Shown: positions 1 through 7,802 of the stretch, piece after piece | Layout: each line of letters opens with the position of its first letter | Numbering within the stretch: position 1 is the stretch's first letter | NCBI GenBank assembly: GCA_050180895.1 | Contig: JBFXDS010000001.1 | Span: forward strand, 62,001 to 126,000 | Reading direction: 5' to 3' | Length of the DNA: 64,000 bases | Origin: JBGPEQ01 sp050180895 | GTDB taxonomy: Bacteria > Pseudomonadota > Alphaproteobacteria > Dongiales > Dongiaceae | Notes under the pieces: model-generated | Databases searched by the model: none | Told to the model about the DNA's origin: nothing | The model's input: only the letters and a program-made list of their open reading frames with translations | Made by a program: the position numbers and the translations under genes

Positions 1-2
1 CG

Positions 3-983
3 GCCATCGCCGACTGGGCGGCGAAGCTCGGCTTCAAGGGGCTGCAGATCCCGAGCTGGGACCGGCGCCTGTTCGACCTGGAGAAGGCGGCGGAGAGCCA
101 GACCTATTGCGACGAGGTGAAGGGCGTCCTGGCCGCGCGCGGCCTGGCGGTGACGGAGCTGTCGACGCATCTGCAGGGCCAGCTTGTGGCCGTGCACCCC
201 GCCTACGATGCCGCCTTCGACGGCTTCGCCGCGCCGCAAGTGCGTGGCAAGCCGGAGGCGCGCACCTCCTGGGCGATCGAGCAGTGCAAGCTGGCGGCGA
301 AGGCGTCGCGGCGGCTCGGCGTCACCGAGCACGCCACCTTCTCCGGCGCGCTGGCGTGGCCTTATCTCTATCCCTGGCCGCAGCGGCCGCCCGGTCTGAT
401 CGAGACAGCCTTCGACGAGCTCGCCAAGCGCTGGCGGCCGATCCTCGATGCCTTCGATGCGGAGGGCGTCAACGTCTGCTACGAGATTCACCCCGGCGAG
501 GATCTGCATGACGGCGCGACCTTCGAGATGTTTCTCGAGCGCGTCGGCGGCCACAAGCGCTGCAACATCCTCTACGATCCCAGCCACTTCGTGCTGCAGC
601 AGCTCGACTACCTCGAATATATCGACATCTATCACGAGCGCATCCGCATGTTTCATGTCAAGGATGCGGAGTTCAACCCGACGGGACGGCAGGGCGTCTA
701 TGGCGGCTTCCAGTCCTGGATCGACCGTGCCGGTCGCTTCCGCTCGCTCGGCGACGGGCAGGTGAACTTCAGCGCGATCTTCTCCAAGCTGGCGCAGTAC
801 GATTTTTCGGGCTGGGCGGTGCTGGAGTGGGAATGCTGTCTCAAGCATCCCGAGGACGGCGCGCGCGAAGGCGCGACGTTCATCGCCGACCACATCATCC
901 GCGTCACCGAGAAGGCGTTCGACGATTTCGCCGGCGCCGGCACCGATCTGGCGGCTAACCGCCGCATGCTCGGCATCGCCTGA
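3..983 (+). CDS. Sugar phosphate isomerase/epimerase family TIM-barrel protein (5' partial)
   Basis: The frame is open from the left edge of the window and ends in TGA, so the N-terminus is missing; 326 residues are visible, close to a full domain of the AP endonuclease 2/xylose isomerase-like TIM-barrel family. Candidate metal ligands are visible in order: Glu in YEIHPGE, Asp in YDPSHF, His in FHVKD and Glu in VLEWE. Family members isomerise or epimerise sugars, keto-sugars or inositols in the cytoplasm. It is followed 11 bp later by a Gfo/Idh/MocA oxidoreductase, the classic partner for such enzymes, so a two-step sugar oxidation and isomerisation is likely. The substrate cannot be told from sequence. 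A second, related TIM-barrel plus Gfo/Idh pair lies at 31966-34022. Confidence 0.85.
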   Translation, partial: AIADWAAKLGFKGLQIPSWDRRLFDLEKAAESQTYCDEVKGVLAARGLAVTELSTHLQGQLVAVHPAYDAAFDGFAAPQVRGKPEARTSWAIEQCKLAAKASRRLGVTEHATFSGALAWPYLYPWPQRPPGLIETAFDELAKRWRPILDAFDAEGVNVCYEIHPGEDLHDGATFEMFLERVGGHKRCNILYDPSHFVLQQLDYLEYIDIYHERIRMFHVKDAEFNPTGRQGVYGGFQSWIDRAGRFRSLGDGQVNFSAIFSKLAQYDFSGWAVLEWECCLKHPEDGAREGATFIADHIIRVTEKAFDDFAGAGTDLAANRRMLGIA

Positions 984-994
984 CGGAGGCGCGC

Positions 995-2179
995 ATGGTC
1001 GACGCAACGTCCGACGATTCGGCCGCACGGCCGCTGCGGCTCGGCATGGTCGGCGGCGGGCGCGGCGCCTTCATCGGCGCCGTGCATCGCCTGTGCGCGC
1101 GCATGGACGGCCAGTACGAGCTGGTCGCCGGCGCCCTCTCCTCGGATCCGCAGCGTGCGAAGGAGTCGGGGGCCGATCTCGGTTTGGCGCTGGATCGCGC
1201 CTACGCGAGCTTCACCGAGATGGCGGCGGTGGAGGCGAAGCGGGCGGACGGCATCGAGGCCGTCAGCATCGTGACGCCGAACGACAGCCACCACGCCATC
1301 GCCCGCGCCTTCCTCGACCACGGCATCGACGTTGTCTGCGACAAGCCGATGACGACGACCGTGGAGGACGCGGTCGACCTGGTGAAGGCGGTGCGGCGTT
1401 CCGGCCTCGTCTTCGGGCTCACGCACAACTACACCGGCTATCCGTTGGTGCGGCAGGCGCGCGAGATGGTGGCCGCCGGCGAGCTCGGTCGCATCCGCGT
1501 GGTCCAGGCGGAATATGCGCAGGATTGGCTGTCGACGAAGCTGGAGGACAGCGGCCACAAGCAGGCCGGCTGGCGCGTCGATCCGAAGCGCGCCGGCGCC
1601 GGCGGCTGCATCGGCGACATCGGCACGCACGCCTACAACCTGGCCTGCTTCGTCACCGGCCTGAGCGCGACGGAGTTGGCGGCCGATCTCGGCCGCTTCG
1701 TCCCGGGCCGTCAGCTCGACGACAACGTCCACATCCTGCTGCGCCTCGACGACGGCGCCCGCGGCATGCTCTGGGCGAGCCAGGTGGCGCCCGGCAACGA
1801 GAACGGCCTGCGGCTGCGCGTCTACGGCGAGAAGGCCGGCCTCGAGTGGAGCCAGGAGCATCCGAACCAGCTGCGCTTCTCGCCGCTGGGCGAGCCGCCG
1901 CGGACCCTGTCGCGTGCCGGCCCCAGCCTCGGCCCGGCGGCAGCGCACGCGACGCGGATCCCGCCCGGCCATCCCGAGGGCTACCTCGAGGGCTTCGCCA
2001 ACCTCTATCGCGACCTTGCCGAGCAGATCCGGGCGCGGCGGGCCAAGCGCACGCCCGATCCGCTGGCACTGCTCGTGCCGACCGTCGAGGACGGCGCGCG
2101 CGGCGTCAGGTTCATCGCCGCGGCCGTCGAATCGAGCGGCCGGAACGGTGCCTGGATCGACGCGCGCCTGACCTTCTGA
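995..2179 (+). CDS. Gfo/Idh/MocA family NAD(P)-dependent oxidoreductase
   Basis: A 394-residue cytoplasmic dehydrogenase. The N-terminal Rossmann fold shows the dinucleotide loop GGGRGAFIG (about residues 17-25), and the family EKP motif appears as DKP (VCDKPMTTT, about 114-122), with the Lys that contacts cofactor and substrate kept. The C-terminal half contains GDIGTHAYNL, where the His/Asp pair typical of the active site lies. The start is ATG at 995 with GGAGG 5 bp upstream, 11 bp after the TIM-barrel gene, so the two are one operon. Family knowledge suggests oxidation of a sugar, polyol or inositol hydroxyl; the exact substrate is unknown. The TPR-oxygenase gene starts two bases after its stop. 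Confidence 0.88.
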   Translation: MVDATSDDSAARPLRLGMVGGGRGAFIGAVHRLCARMDGQYELVAGALSSDPQRAKESGADLGLALDRAYASFTEMAAVEAKRADGIEAVSIVTPNDSHHAIARAFLDHGIDVVCDKPMTTTVEDAVDLVKAVRRSGLVFGLTHNYTGYPLVRQAREMVAAGELGRIRVVQAEYAQDWLSTKLEDSGHKQAGWRVDPKRAGAGGCIGDIGTHAYNLACFVTGLSATELAADLGRFVPGRQLDDNVHILLRLDDGARGMLWASQVAPGNENGLRLRVYGEKAGLEWSQEHPNQLRFSPLGEPPRTLSRAGPSLGPAAAHATRIPPGHPEGYLEGFANLYRDLAEQIRARRAKRTPDPLALLVPTVEDGARGVRFIAAAVESSGRNGAWIDARLTF

Positions 2180-2181
2180 CG

Positions 2182-3831
2182 ATGCGCGGACGATCGGTGG
2201 ATATCCCCGGCGCAGGCGACGTCCCGGCGCTGTTGCGCCGCGCGGCCACGGCCCGTCAGGCCGGACGCCTTGCCGAGGCCGAGCAACTATGCCGCACCGC
2301 GCTGGCGGCCGCGCCGGATCACCCCGATGCGCAGTTCCTGCTGGCCGGCGTCGCCGACGCCGCCGGTCGCCCGGCAGTCGCTGTCGATCTGCTGCGGCGC
2401 GCCATTGTCCGTAGCCCGGAACGGGCGGAGTTCCACGGCAATCTCGGCGCCGTCCTCGGCCGCCTCGGCCGGCTCGACGAGGCCATCGATTGCTTCCGCC
2501 GGGCGATCGCCCTCGCGCCCGCCGCCGCCGCCGGTCACCTCGCGCTCGGCAACGCCCTGCAGGCAAAGGGCGACCTGGACGGCGCCGTGGCCGCCTTCCG
2601 GGCAGCGGCCGCCGCGCAGCCGCGGCACGCCGCCGCCCACATCAATCTCGGCAACGCGCTGAAGGCCGCGGCGCGTCTCGAGGAAGCCGAGGCCAGCCTG
2701 CGGGACGCCGTCCGCCTCGATTCCGACCTGCCGGAAGCACAGCACAATCTCGGCATCGTCCTGTTCATGCAGGGCCGGCTCGCCGAGGCCGAGATTGCGT
2801 TGCGCGCCGCTCTGCGCCTGCGGCCGGAGAGCCAGTTGACGTTCCGGCAACTGGCTCTGGTTCTGATCGCCGCCGACCGTCTCGACGAGGCGGCGCGATT
2901 TCTGATCGAGCCGGTGCGCGCGCAGCGGCAGCTGGGGGCCGCGCCCGGCGACGCCCCGACGTTTCGCCGCGCCAACCGCATCAAGCTGCGCCACGACGCG
3001 GACCAGCTTGCCTACCTGGCCACGCGCGGCCAGGGGCCCGACGACGCCGCGGCGTTGGTCGCGGACTGCGAACAGCTCCTCGCCCGGTCCGCCACCGACG
3101 ACAGCTTCGACATGGCGGCTTCGTCACCGCGGCTGGCGGCGGCCTACAACCGGCTGCTCCATTTGCGCGACACGCCGGCGGAGCCGGCCGGCGCGCTGAG
3201 CCGGGCCTGGGACGGCGCCGCGGTCGAGCGCGACTACCGGGCGCACCCGCCGGGCTACGCCTGGTTCGACGGGCTGCTGACGCCTGCCGCGTTGCAGGCG
3301 CTGTGGCAATTCTGCACCGACTCCACCGTCTGGTTTCAGACCACCTTCAAGAACGAGATCAGCGCCACGCTGTTCAACGGCTTCTGCTGCCCGCTGCTGC
3401 TGCAGATCGCGCAGGAGCTGCGTGAGCGATTGCCCGGCCTCCTCGGCGCGCAGCCGCTGTCTCTCGCCTGGGCCTACAAATATTGCGGGCCGTTCTCCGG
3501 CCTCGGGCCGCACGCGGACGACGGCGCGGTCGCCGTGAACTTCTGGATCACGCCGGACGCGGCCAACGAGGATCCGGCGCGCGGCGGGCTGGTCGTGTGG
3601 GATCGCCTCGTGCCCAAGCACTATCTGCGCCGCGACCGGCCGGCACAGGAGGCGATCATCCGCTCGTTGATCGAGGAGCCGGGCGTCGCCGCCATCACCG
3701 TGCCCTACCGCTGCAACCGCGCCGTCGTCTTCGACGGCATGATCCTGCATTCCACCGACGCGTTCCGCTTCAAGGACGGCTACGAGAACCGCCGCATCAA
3801 CATCACGCTGCTCTACGGTCACACCGACTAG
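2182..3831 (+). CDS. TPR-repeat protein with C-terminal 2OG-Fe(II) oxygenase-like domain
   Basis: A 549-residue protein whose first 230 or so residues are tandem tetratricopeptide repeats (about six, with motifs such as HGNLGAVLGRLGRLDEAIDCF and HINLGNALKAAARLEEAE). After a linker, the last 200 residues look like a double-stranded beta-helix dioxygenase: HADD gives the first His and Asp ligands, LHSTD the distal His, and NRRIN the Arg that would bind 2-oxoglutarate. Such fusions usually hydroxylate a protein or small molecule brought in by the TPR part. The start ATG at 2182 is two bases after the dehydrogenase stop; a longer upstream in-frame reading overlaps that gene and is not credible. 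The 3' end overlaps the convergent protease gene by four bases. The substrate is unknown. Confidence 0.8.
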   Translation: MRGRSVDIPGAGDVPALLRRAATARQAGRLAEAEQLCRTALAAAPDHPDAQFLLAGVADAAGRPAVAVDLLRRAIVRSPERAEFHGNLGAVLGRLGRLDEAIDCFRRAIALAPAAAAGHLALGNALQAKGDLDGAVAAFRAAAAAQPRHAAAHINLGNALKAAARLEEAEASLRDAVRLDSDLPEAQHNLGIVLFMQGRLAEAEIALRAALRLRPESQLTFRQLALVLIAADRLDEAARFLIEPVRAQRQLGAAPGDAPTFRRANRIKLRHDADQLAYLATRGQGPDDAAALVADCEQLLARSATDDSFDMAASSPRLAAAYNRLLHLRDTPAEPAGALSRAWDGAAVERDYRAHPPGYAWFDGLLTPAALQALWQFCTDSTVWFQTTFKNEISATLFNGFCCPLLLQIAQELRERLPGLLGAQPLSLAWAYKYCGPFSGLGPHADDGAVAVNFWITPDAANEDPARGGLVVWDRLVPKHYLRRDRPAQEAIIRSLIEEPGVAAITVPYRCNRAVVFDGMILHSTDAFRFKDGYENRRINITLLYGHTD

Positions 3832-4865
3832 GGCGTGTCAGGCCGCTCCGCCGGCGTGACCGGCAGGCTCAGCTTGTTCGTCAGCCGCAAGATCGTCAGC
3901 GCCGTCGGCGTGCCGGCGCGGTCGGCCGTCATCAACCGGTGCAGCGCGTCGATCCCGGTGACCGGCATGCCGGCGAACTCGACAATGGTGTCCCCGACCT
4001 GCAGCCCGTCGCGCGCCGCCGGACTGCCGGGCGCGATCGACATGACGCGCGCGGCGGAGTCCGCGCGCAGCCCATGAAAGCGCACGATGCGGCGCGGCAG
4101 GGCCACGGTCTGCGCGCCGACCCCGATATAGCTGCGCCGCACCTTGCCGTGGCGCAGCAGCTCGGCGACGACGAACTTCGCCGTGTTGCTGGCGATGGCG
4201 AAGCAGAGGCCCTGCGCGGGCCGGATGATGGCGGTGTTGATGCCGACGATGCGGCCCTGCGCCGTCACCAGCGGGCCGCCGGAGTTGCCGGGGTTGAGCG
4301 CGGCGTCGGTCTGCACGATGTCGTCGATCAGCCGGCCCGTGCCGGACCGCAAAGAGCGGCCGAGGGCGCTGACGACGCCTGCCGTCACCGTGCATTGGAA
4401 GCCGAAGGGATTGCCGATTGCGATGACGAGCTGGCCGACGCGGATGGCGCCGGAATCGCCCATCTCCGCATGCGCGAGGTTGTCGGCATGGAGGCGCAGG
4501 ACCGCGAGGTCGCTGTCGGGATCGTCGCCGACGAGGTAGGCGGGGAACGACCGTCCGTCGAGGAGCGTGGCCTCGATCGCCTTGGCGCCGTGCACGACGT
4601 GGCTGTTGGTGAGGACGAAGCCGTCGGGCGTGAAGATCACGCCGGAGCCGGCGCCGACGGGTGCTTCGGACGCCGCGTTTGCCTCCGTGCGGTCGTGCTG
4701 GCGCCCCTGCAGGTGGACGACGGCCGGCGCCACGCGGTCGACCGCTGCCGTCACCGCCTGCGAATAGGCGTCCAGCAGCGCACCGTCGCCGGCGCCCGCC
4801 ACGTCGACGGCAAGGCCCGATGTTCCGGCGGCATCACCGCCGATCGGCACCACCCCATCCAGCAT
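3828..4865 (-). CDS. S1C-family (HtrA/DegP-like) trypsin-like serine protease with one PDZ domain
   Basis: 345 residues with the catalytic triad visible: His in TNSHVVHGA, Asp in DPDSDLAVLRL and Ser in NPGNSGGPL. A single C-terminal PDZ domain follows (VMSIAPGSPAARDGLQVGD to LHRLMTADR). These proteases degrade or process misfolded proteins. Unlike most HtrA family members, the chosen ATG start (MLDGVVPIGG) has no signal peptide or membrane anchor, and the in-frame sequence upstream belongs to the opposite-frame csoR region. It may therefore be cytoplasmic, or the true start differs. The gene is convergent with and overlaps the TPR gene by four bases. Its promoter should lie in the short gap before csoR, which is also on this strand. 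Confidence 0.85.
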   Translation of the reverse strand: MLDGVVPIGGDAAGTSGLAVDVAGAGDGALLDAYSQAVTAAVDRVAPAVVHLQGRQHDRTEANAASEAPVGAGSGVIFTPDGFVLTNSHVVHGAKAIEATLLDGRSFPAYLVGDDPDSDLAVLRLHADNLAHAEMGDSGAIRVGQLVIAIGNPFGFQCTVTAGVVSALGRSLRSGTGRLIDDIVQTDAALNPGNSGGPLVTAQGRIVGINTAIIRPAQGLCFAIASNTAKFVVAELLRHGKVRRSYIGVGAQTVALPRRIVRFHGLRADSAARVMSIAPGSPAARDGLQVGDTIVEFAGMPVTGIDALHRLMTADRAGTPTALTILRLTNKLSLPVTPAERPDTP

Positions 4866-4942
4866 GGATCCGCACCTTGGATACTTGATGACGTATAGAG
4901 ATGTTGGCCGCCGCTGCCGGGCTTCAAGTTTCGCGGCGGAAA

Positions 4943-5218
4943 CTAAGGCGCCCGCCTCTCCAGCACGCGCAGCAGCTCGTCGATCTTCTCGAACTGCTCG
5001 CTCGCCTTGCCGCCGCGGATGGCGCCGTGGACGCAGTGCTCCACATGATCCTTGAGCACCTCGTCCTCCACCTTCCGCAGGGCGGCGCGCACGGCCTGGA
5101 GCTGCGTGAGGATGTCGATGCAGTAGCGCTCCTCTTCGATCATCCGCTGGATGCCGCGCACCTGGCCTTCGATGCGGCGCAGGCGCGAGCGGCAGGAGGT
5201 CTGCGTCTTGGGTTTCAT
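4943..5218 (-). CDS. csoR: CsoR-family copper-sensing transcriptional repressor
   Basis: A 91-residue all-helical DUF156 (CsoR/RcnR) protein. The metal ligands have the Cu(I)-CsoR spacing: Cys33, His58 and Cys62 (RYCIDIL, KDHVEHCVHG), which differs from the His-rich RcnR nickel/cobalt pattern. Known CsoR proteins repress copper efflux genes and release DNA when they bind Cu(I). The gene is divergent from copA, and the short intergenic gap holds a perfect TATACCC-N5-GGGTATA dyad inside the copA promoter, which fits repression of copA and probably autoregulation. The start is ATG at 5218. Copper rather than another metal is inferred from the ligand set and the neighbouring multicopper oxidase. 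Confidence 0.85.
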   Translation of the reverse strand: MKPKTQTSCRSRLRRIEGQVRGIQRMIEEERYCIDILTQLQAVRAALRKVEDEVLKDHVEHCVHGAIRGGKASEQFEKIDELLRVLERRAP

Positions 5219-5221
5219 GGG

Positions 5222-5249
5222 TTGACACTATACCCCGGTAGGGTATATG
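5222..5249 (+). promoter_or_regulatory. copA promoter with embedded CsoR-type operator
   Basis: TTGACA at 5222-5227 and TATATG at 5244-5249 form a sigma70-like promoter with a 16-bp spacer. The perfect inverted repeat TATACCC-CGGTA-GGGTATA occupies 5229-5247, filling the spacer and overlapping the -10 box, so bound repressor would exclude RNA polymerase. The dyad resembles known CsoR operators (A/T-rich flanks around G/C tracts) and lies between csoR and copA. The start point would be near 5256. Confidence 0.75.
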
Positions 5250-5257
5250 GAGCAATC

Positions 5258-5299
5258 ATGTTCTGCAGCCCTCTCCGTTCGCCCGGCAGGTGCCGATGA
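5258..5299 (+). CDS. Possible 13-residue leader peptide upstream of copA
   Basis: ATG at 5258 opens a 13-codon frame, MFCSPLRSPGRCR, with two Cys and four Arg, and its TGA overlaps the copA ATG as ATGA. GGAG sits 5 bp before the ATG. The predicted transcription start (about 5256) would leave the GGAG outside the message, so translation would be leaderless unless transcription starts further upstream. The ATGA overlap suggests translational coupling to copA, which otherwise lacks a good ribosome binding site. This is inference; short ORFs of this size arise by chance. Confidence 0.35.
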   Translation: MFCSPLRSPGRCR

Positions 5300-7785
5300 C
5301 GCACCCCTCGATCCACGCCTCCGCCGGAGGTCGCCCGGCGGCCCAGGCCGTCGACCCCGTCTGCGGCATGACCGTGGATCCGGCGACGACGCCTCATGTC
5401 GCCGAGCGTGACGGTCGCACCTGGCATTTCTGTTCGACCCGCTGCCGCGAGCGTTTTCTCGCAGCACCCGCGCCGGTGGATGCGGCTGAGTCGGGCTGTT
5501 GCGAGCGACACCGCAACCACCAACAGGAATCTGGCAAGGTCGGTCCCGAGCCGGCAGGGGGCGCAATATACACCTGTCCCATGCATCCGGAGGTGCGGCA
5601 GTCGGGGCCGGGGGCCTGCCCCGCGTGCGGCATGGCCCTGGAACCGGCGGGACCGCCCGCCGCGACCCGCATCGAATACACCTGCCCCATGCATCCGCAG
5701 ATCGTTCAAAACCATCCCGGCAACTGCCCGATCTGCGGCATGACGCTCGAACCGCGGACGGTGACGGCCGAGACCGGCCCGAATCCCGAGCTCGTGGACA
5801 TGACCCGGCGGTTCTGGATCGGGGCGGCGCTGACCCTGCCGGTGCTGATCCTCGCCATGGGGCCGCACCTGATCGGGTTCCCGTCGCACCCGCTGATTTC
5901 TCCGCACCTGTCGGCGTGGCTGCAGCTCGCGCTCAGCGCGCCGGTCGTGCTGTGGGGCGGCTGGCCGTTCTTCGAGCGCGGCTGGCGCTCGATCGTCACC
6001 ATGCGCCTCAACATGTTCACGCTGATCGCCATCGGCACCGGCGCCGCCTTTCTCTACAGCACGGTAGCGACGCTGGTGCCGAACGTCTTCCCGGCGGCGT
6101 TCCGCGGCCCGATGGGTCAGGTCGACCTCTATTACGAAGCCGCGGCGGTCATCACCGTCCTGGTGCTGCTGGGGCAGGTCTTGGAGCTGCGGGCGCGGGA
6201 ACGCACGGGCGGGGCGTTGCGCGCCCTGCTGAACCTGGCGCCGAAGACGGCGCGCCGGCTGGTCGAGGGCGGAAACGACGAAGAGGTGCCGGTCGAGGTC
6301 ATCCAGACTGGTGATCGTCTGCGCGTTCGGCCGGGCGAGAAGGTGCCCGTCGACGGTGTCGTGCTGGAGGGACGCAGCGCCGTCGACGAGTCGATGGTGA
6401 CCGGCGAATCCATCCCCGTGGAAAAGCAGGCTGGGGACCGTGTCATCGGCGGCACGCTCAACGGCACCGGCAGTCTGGTCATGCAGGCAGAGAAAGTCGG
6501 CGCCGAGACGCTGCTGTCGCAGATCGCGCAGATGGTGGCGGAGGCGCAGCGCAGCCGGGCGCCGATCCAGCGCCTAGCCGACACAGTATCGGCCTGGTTC
6601 GTCCCGGCCGTGGTGGTGATCGCGGTGACCGCCTTCATCGTCTGGGCCATCTTCGGTCCCGAGCCGTCCTTCACATTTGGACTCATCGCCGCGGTCAGCG
6701 TGCTCATCATCGCCTGCCCCTGCGCGCTCGGGCTGGCGACGCCGATGTCGATCATGGTCGGCGTCGGCCGCGGCGCCCAGGCCGGCGTCCTCATCAAGAA
6801 CGCCGAAGCGCTGGAGCATCTGGAGAAGGTCGACACGCTGATCGTCGACAAGACCGGGACTCTGACCGAAGGCAAGCCGCGGCTGACCGCGATCGTTCCC
6901 CGGGCCGGCTTCGATGAGGCGACGGTCCTGCGCCTGGCCGCCAGCCTGGAGCGGGCGAGCGAGCACCCGCTGGCTGCCGCGATCCTGGCCGAAGCACAGG
7001 CCCGAGGCGTTGTCCTGGCCAACGCCACGGATTTTCGCGCCGAGACCGGCAAGGGCATCGTCGGCCGCATCGAGGGCCGGCGCGTCGCCTTCGGCAATGC
7101 GAAGCTCTTGGATTCCCTGGGCATTGCCAGCGCGCCGATCGCGGCGGAGGCCGACAGGCTGCGCGGCGAAGGCGCCACGGCGATGTTCCTCGCCGTGGAC
7201 AACGAGCTTGCCGGCCTGATCGCCGTCGCCGACCCGGTCAAGGCCTCGACGCCGCCGACGCTGGCAGCGCTGAAGTCCGAGGGCCTGCGCATCGTCATGC
7301 TGACCGGCGATCATCGGGCGACGGCCACGGCGGTCGCCCGCCGCCTCGGCATCGACGAGGTCGAGGCCGAGGTGCTGCCGCAGGACAAGGGCACCGCCGT
7401 GCGCAAGCTGCGCCAGCAGGGGCGGGTCGTGGCCATGGCCGGCGACGGCGTCAACGACGCGCCGGCGCTGGCCGAGGCCGATGTCGGCATCGCCATGGGC
7501 ACCGGCACCGACGTCGCGATCCAGAGCGCCGGCGTGACGTTGATCAAGGGCGATCTCACCGCTCTGCTGCGGGCGCGGCGTCTTAGCCAAGCAACCATGC
7601 GCAACATCCGCGAGAACCTGTTCCTCGCCTTCGTCTACAATGCGCTGGGCGTGCCGATCGCTGCCGGCATCCTCTATCCCGTCACCGGCACGTTGCTGTC
7701 GCCCATGGTCGCGGCGGCGGCCATGAGCCTCAGCTCCGTCTCCGTCATCGGCAATGCGCTGCGGCTCCGCCGGGCGCGTCTGTGA
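5296..7785 (+). CDS. copA: Copper-translocating P1B-type ATPase
   Basis: 829 residues from ATG 5296 (an in-frame GTG at 5290 is an alternative). The cytosolic N-terminus carries a YHS-type domain (DPVCGM...WHFCSTRC, about 20-55) and two heavy-metal-binding domains of the YTCPMHP...CPxCGM type (about 90-150), instead of classical CxxC ferredoxin-like domains. The P-type core has TGES, the membrane metal site CPC (IIACPCALGLATP), the phosphorylated Asp in DKTGTLTEG, the SEHPLA motif, and GDGVNDAP. The CPC motif and CsoR neighbour point to Cu(I) export across the inner membrane. The multicopper oxidase gene follows directly, so efflux and periplasmic copper oxidation are probably co-expressed under CsoR control. 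Confidence 0.92.
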   Translation: MTHPSIHASAGGRPAAQAVDPVCGMTVDPATTPHVAERDGRTWHFCSTRCRERFLAAPAPVDAAESGCCERHRNHQQESGKVGPEPAGGAIYTCPMHPEVRQSGPGACPACGMALEPAGPPAATRIEYTCPMHPQIVQNHPGNCPICGMTLEPRTVTAETGPNPELVDMTRRFWIGAALTLPVLILAMGPHLIGFPSHPLISPHLSAWLQLALSAPVVLWGGWPFFERGWRSIVTMRLNMFTLIAIGTGAAFLYSTVATLVPNVFPAAFRGPMGQVDLYYEAAAVITVLVLLGQVLELRARERTGGALRALLNLAPKTARRLVEGGNDEEVPVEVIQTGDRLRVRPGEKVPVDGVVLEGRSAVDESMVTGESIPVEKQAGDRVIGGTLNGTGSLVMQAEKVGAETLLSQIAQMVAEAQRSRAPIQRLADTVSAWFVPAVVVIAVTAFIVWAIFGPEPSFTFGLIAAVSVLIIACPCALGLATPMSIMVGVGRGAQAGVLIKNAEALEHLEKVDTLIVDKTGTLTEGKPRLTAIVPRAGFDEATVLRLAASLERASEHPLAAAILAEAQARGVVLANATDFRAETGKGIVGRIEGRRVAFGNAKLLDSLGIASAPIAAEADRLRGEGATAMFLAVDNELAGLIAVADPVKASTPPTLAALKSEGLRIVMLTGDHRATATAVARRLGIDEVEAEVLPQDKGTAVRKLRQQGRVVAMAGDGVNDAPALAEADVGIAMGTGTDVAIQSAGVTLIKGDLTALLRARRLSQATMRNIRENLFLAFVYNALGVPIAAGILYPVTGTLLSPMVAAAAMSLSSVSVIGNALRLRRARL

Positions 7786-7802
7786 GCCTTCGGGAGTTGC
7801 CC

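Noticed and set aside
698..2566. Long minus-strand open frame of 622 codons
   Set aside because: It is a GC-rich shadow of the Gfo/Idh and TPR genes; its product is low-complexity Arg/Ala/Gly and it has no motif or ribosome binding site. The same reasoning removes most other long antisense frames, for example 11961-14240, 49197-50387 and 18406-20298.
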